DNA of 32,368 bases from CAYRGQ01 sp964444885 (GTDB lineage Bacteria > Bacteroidota > Bacteroidia > Sphingobacteriales > Sphingobacteriaceae): contig CAYUIZ010000021.1 of assembly GCA_964444885.1 (NCBI GenBank), positions 1 through 32,368 on the forward strand, read 5' to 3'. Below the pieces are notes generated by a model, which saw nothing but the letters and a program-made list of their open reading frames with translations, did no database searches and had not been told where the DNA came from. Within the stretch, counting starts at the first letter, position 1. Each line of letters starts with the position of its first letter. A program made the translations under genes and the position numbers. This document shows positions 31,698 through 32,368 of the stretch, in pieces.

Positions 31698-32368
31698 GGG
31701 GATCGCCCGATTTCCAAAATCAAGCGCAACCCCCGTCTCGCTCCGTTCATCAATAGACCGCTTTTTTTTCAGGTTCGTGTCACTAACAAGATATAACGGC
31801 CTGTTCAAGACATTTTTATTAATGCGACTGATGTATTCGCCGATAATGCCAACGGATAACAACTGTACACCACCGATAAACATCGAGCTGATAATTAGTG
31901 ATGTCCACCCTGTAATAGTCTGCTTCAGAAGAAAATGCGAAAATATCGCATATAGGATAACCAGAAAAGATACACCCGAAATGATGAAACCTAATCGAGT
32001 GACAAACGCCAAGGGCTTGTCCGAAAAGGAAGTTACCGCATCCATGGCAAATTTTAGCATCCTGCCCAACGGATAACTTGATTTGCCGTGCTTACGCTTA
32101 TCGCGGCTGAAATAAACCGCGGTTTGGCGAAATCCTAACCATGCAATTTGTCCGCGTAAAAACTTGTTTTGCTCGGGCATTTGTCGCAGGTACACCACGA
32201 TTTCCCGGTCTATCAGCCGGAAATCTCCTGTATCCAACGGGATGTCCACCGAGGTAAGGTTTCGCAATGCCCTGTAGAACATCTTGGCAGTGATTTTCTT
32301 GAAAAAAGATTCGCCTTCACGGGATTCGCGGCGGGCATAGACCACCTCGAACCCCTCTTGATATTTTT
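31689..32368 (-). CDS. GT2-family membrane glycosyltransferase, partial (5' end outside)
   Basis: C-terminal part of a GtrB/DPM1-like family 2 glycosyltransferase that probably transfers a sugar from a nucleotide donor to polyprenyl phosphate. The frame stays open to the window edge, reading KYQEGFEVVYARRESREGES, so the catalytic N-terminus with the DxD motif lies beyond 32368. Visible motifs are DTGDFRLIDREIV, FLRGQIAWLGF and KRKHGKSSYPLGRM, followed by two transmembrane helices (about FVTRLGFIISGVSFLVILYA and TSLIISSMFIGGVQLLSVGI) and IGEYISRINKNVLNRPLYLV. The tail of about 25 residues is polar. It is convergent with ilvA, overlapping by 9 bases. Confidence 0.9.
   Translation of the reverse strand, partial: KYQEGFEVVYARRESREGESFFKKITAKMFYRALRNLTSVDIPLDTGDFRLIDREIVVYLRQMPEQNKFLRGQIAWLGFRQTAVYFSRDKRKHGKSSYPLGRMLKFAMDAVTSFSDKPLAFVTRLGFIISGVSFLVILYAIFSHFLLKQTITGWTSLIISSMFIGGVQLLSVGIIGEYISRINKNVLNRPLYLVSDTNLKKKRSIDERSETGVALDFGNRAIPSH

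Noticed and set aside
1..32368. tRNA, rRNA, prophage or insertion-sequence genes
   Set aside because: No cloverleaf, rRNA segments, transposase, integrase or phage genes were recognised in either strand.

Overview
The window reads as a chromosomal segment of a member of the Bacteroidota, most likely in or near the Sphingobacteriaceae. Reasons: several upstream regions carry the TAnnTTTG minus-7 box typical of this phylum and few genes have a strong Shine-Dalgarno; the 2-oxoacid dehydrogenase E1 is an alpha-beta fusion; the F1 beta subunit carries the kind of insert seen in this phylum and sits apart from the other ATP synthase genes with a very short epsilon subunit; and the ilv and leu genes form one long cluster. 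The genus is not decidable from sequence alone.

Layout. Positions 1-547 hold no gene, only two diverged copies of an intergenic palindromic repeat, each with five units of an 8-bp repeat. From 548 to about 13.6 kb is ordinary housekeeping content: fused E1 dehydrogenase and a HAD phosphatase (minus strand); FAH-family hydrolase and an exported M23 peptidase; DsbA/FrnE-like protein, a small unknown domain protein and a Bcp peroxiredoxin; a lipoprotein beta-propeller lactonase (minus); an esterase with an EF-hand-like loop; a parvulin-like lipoprotein overlapping SurA; an SRPBCC protein; and a coiled-coil membrane protein. Then come atpD and atpC, closed by a strong intrinsic terminator at about 15.7 kb.

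From 16.1 to 31.7 kb is an almost complete branched-chain amino-acid pathway on the plus strand: ilvE, ilvD, ilvB, ilvN, a DinB-like gene, ilvC, then leuC, leuD, a two-domain ModF-like ABC ATPase overlapping leuD, leuB and leuA, and finally ilvA. Together IlvA makes 2-oxobutanoate, IlvBN, IlvC and IlvD make the 2-oxoacids, LeuA, LeuCD and LeuB extend 2-oxoisovalerate to 2-oxoisocaproate, and IlvE does the transamination. The two passengers (DinB-like and ABC-F/ModF-like) have no obvious role in the pathway. A minus-strand GT2 glycosyltransferase, cut by the window edge, overlaps the end of ilvA tail to tail.

The most unusual stretch is 29.3-30.4 kb, between leuA and ilvA. It is packed with palindromic repeats of the GTCATTGCGAGC...GCGAAGCAATCTC type: half elements, two tandem 124-bp full elements, and a small AT-rich GIY-YIG nuclease gene sitting between a left and a right half element, where complete elements have only a 12-nt loop. 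A separate short palindrome interrupts two of the elements. A 100-N gap in this array is flanked by an exact 55-bp duplication that looks like an assembly artefact.
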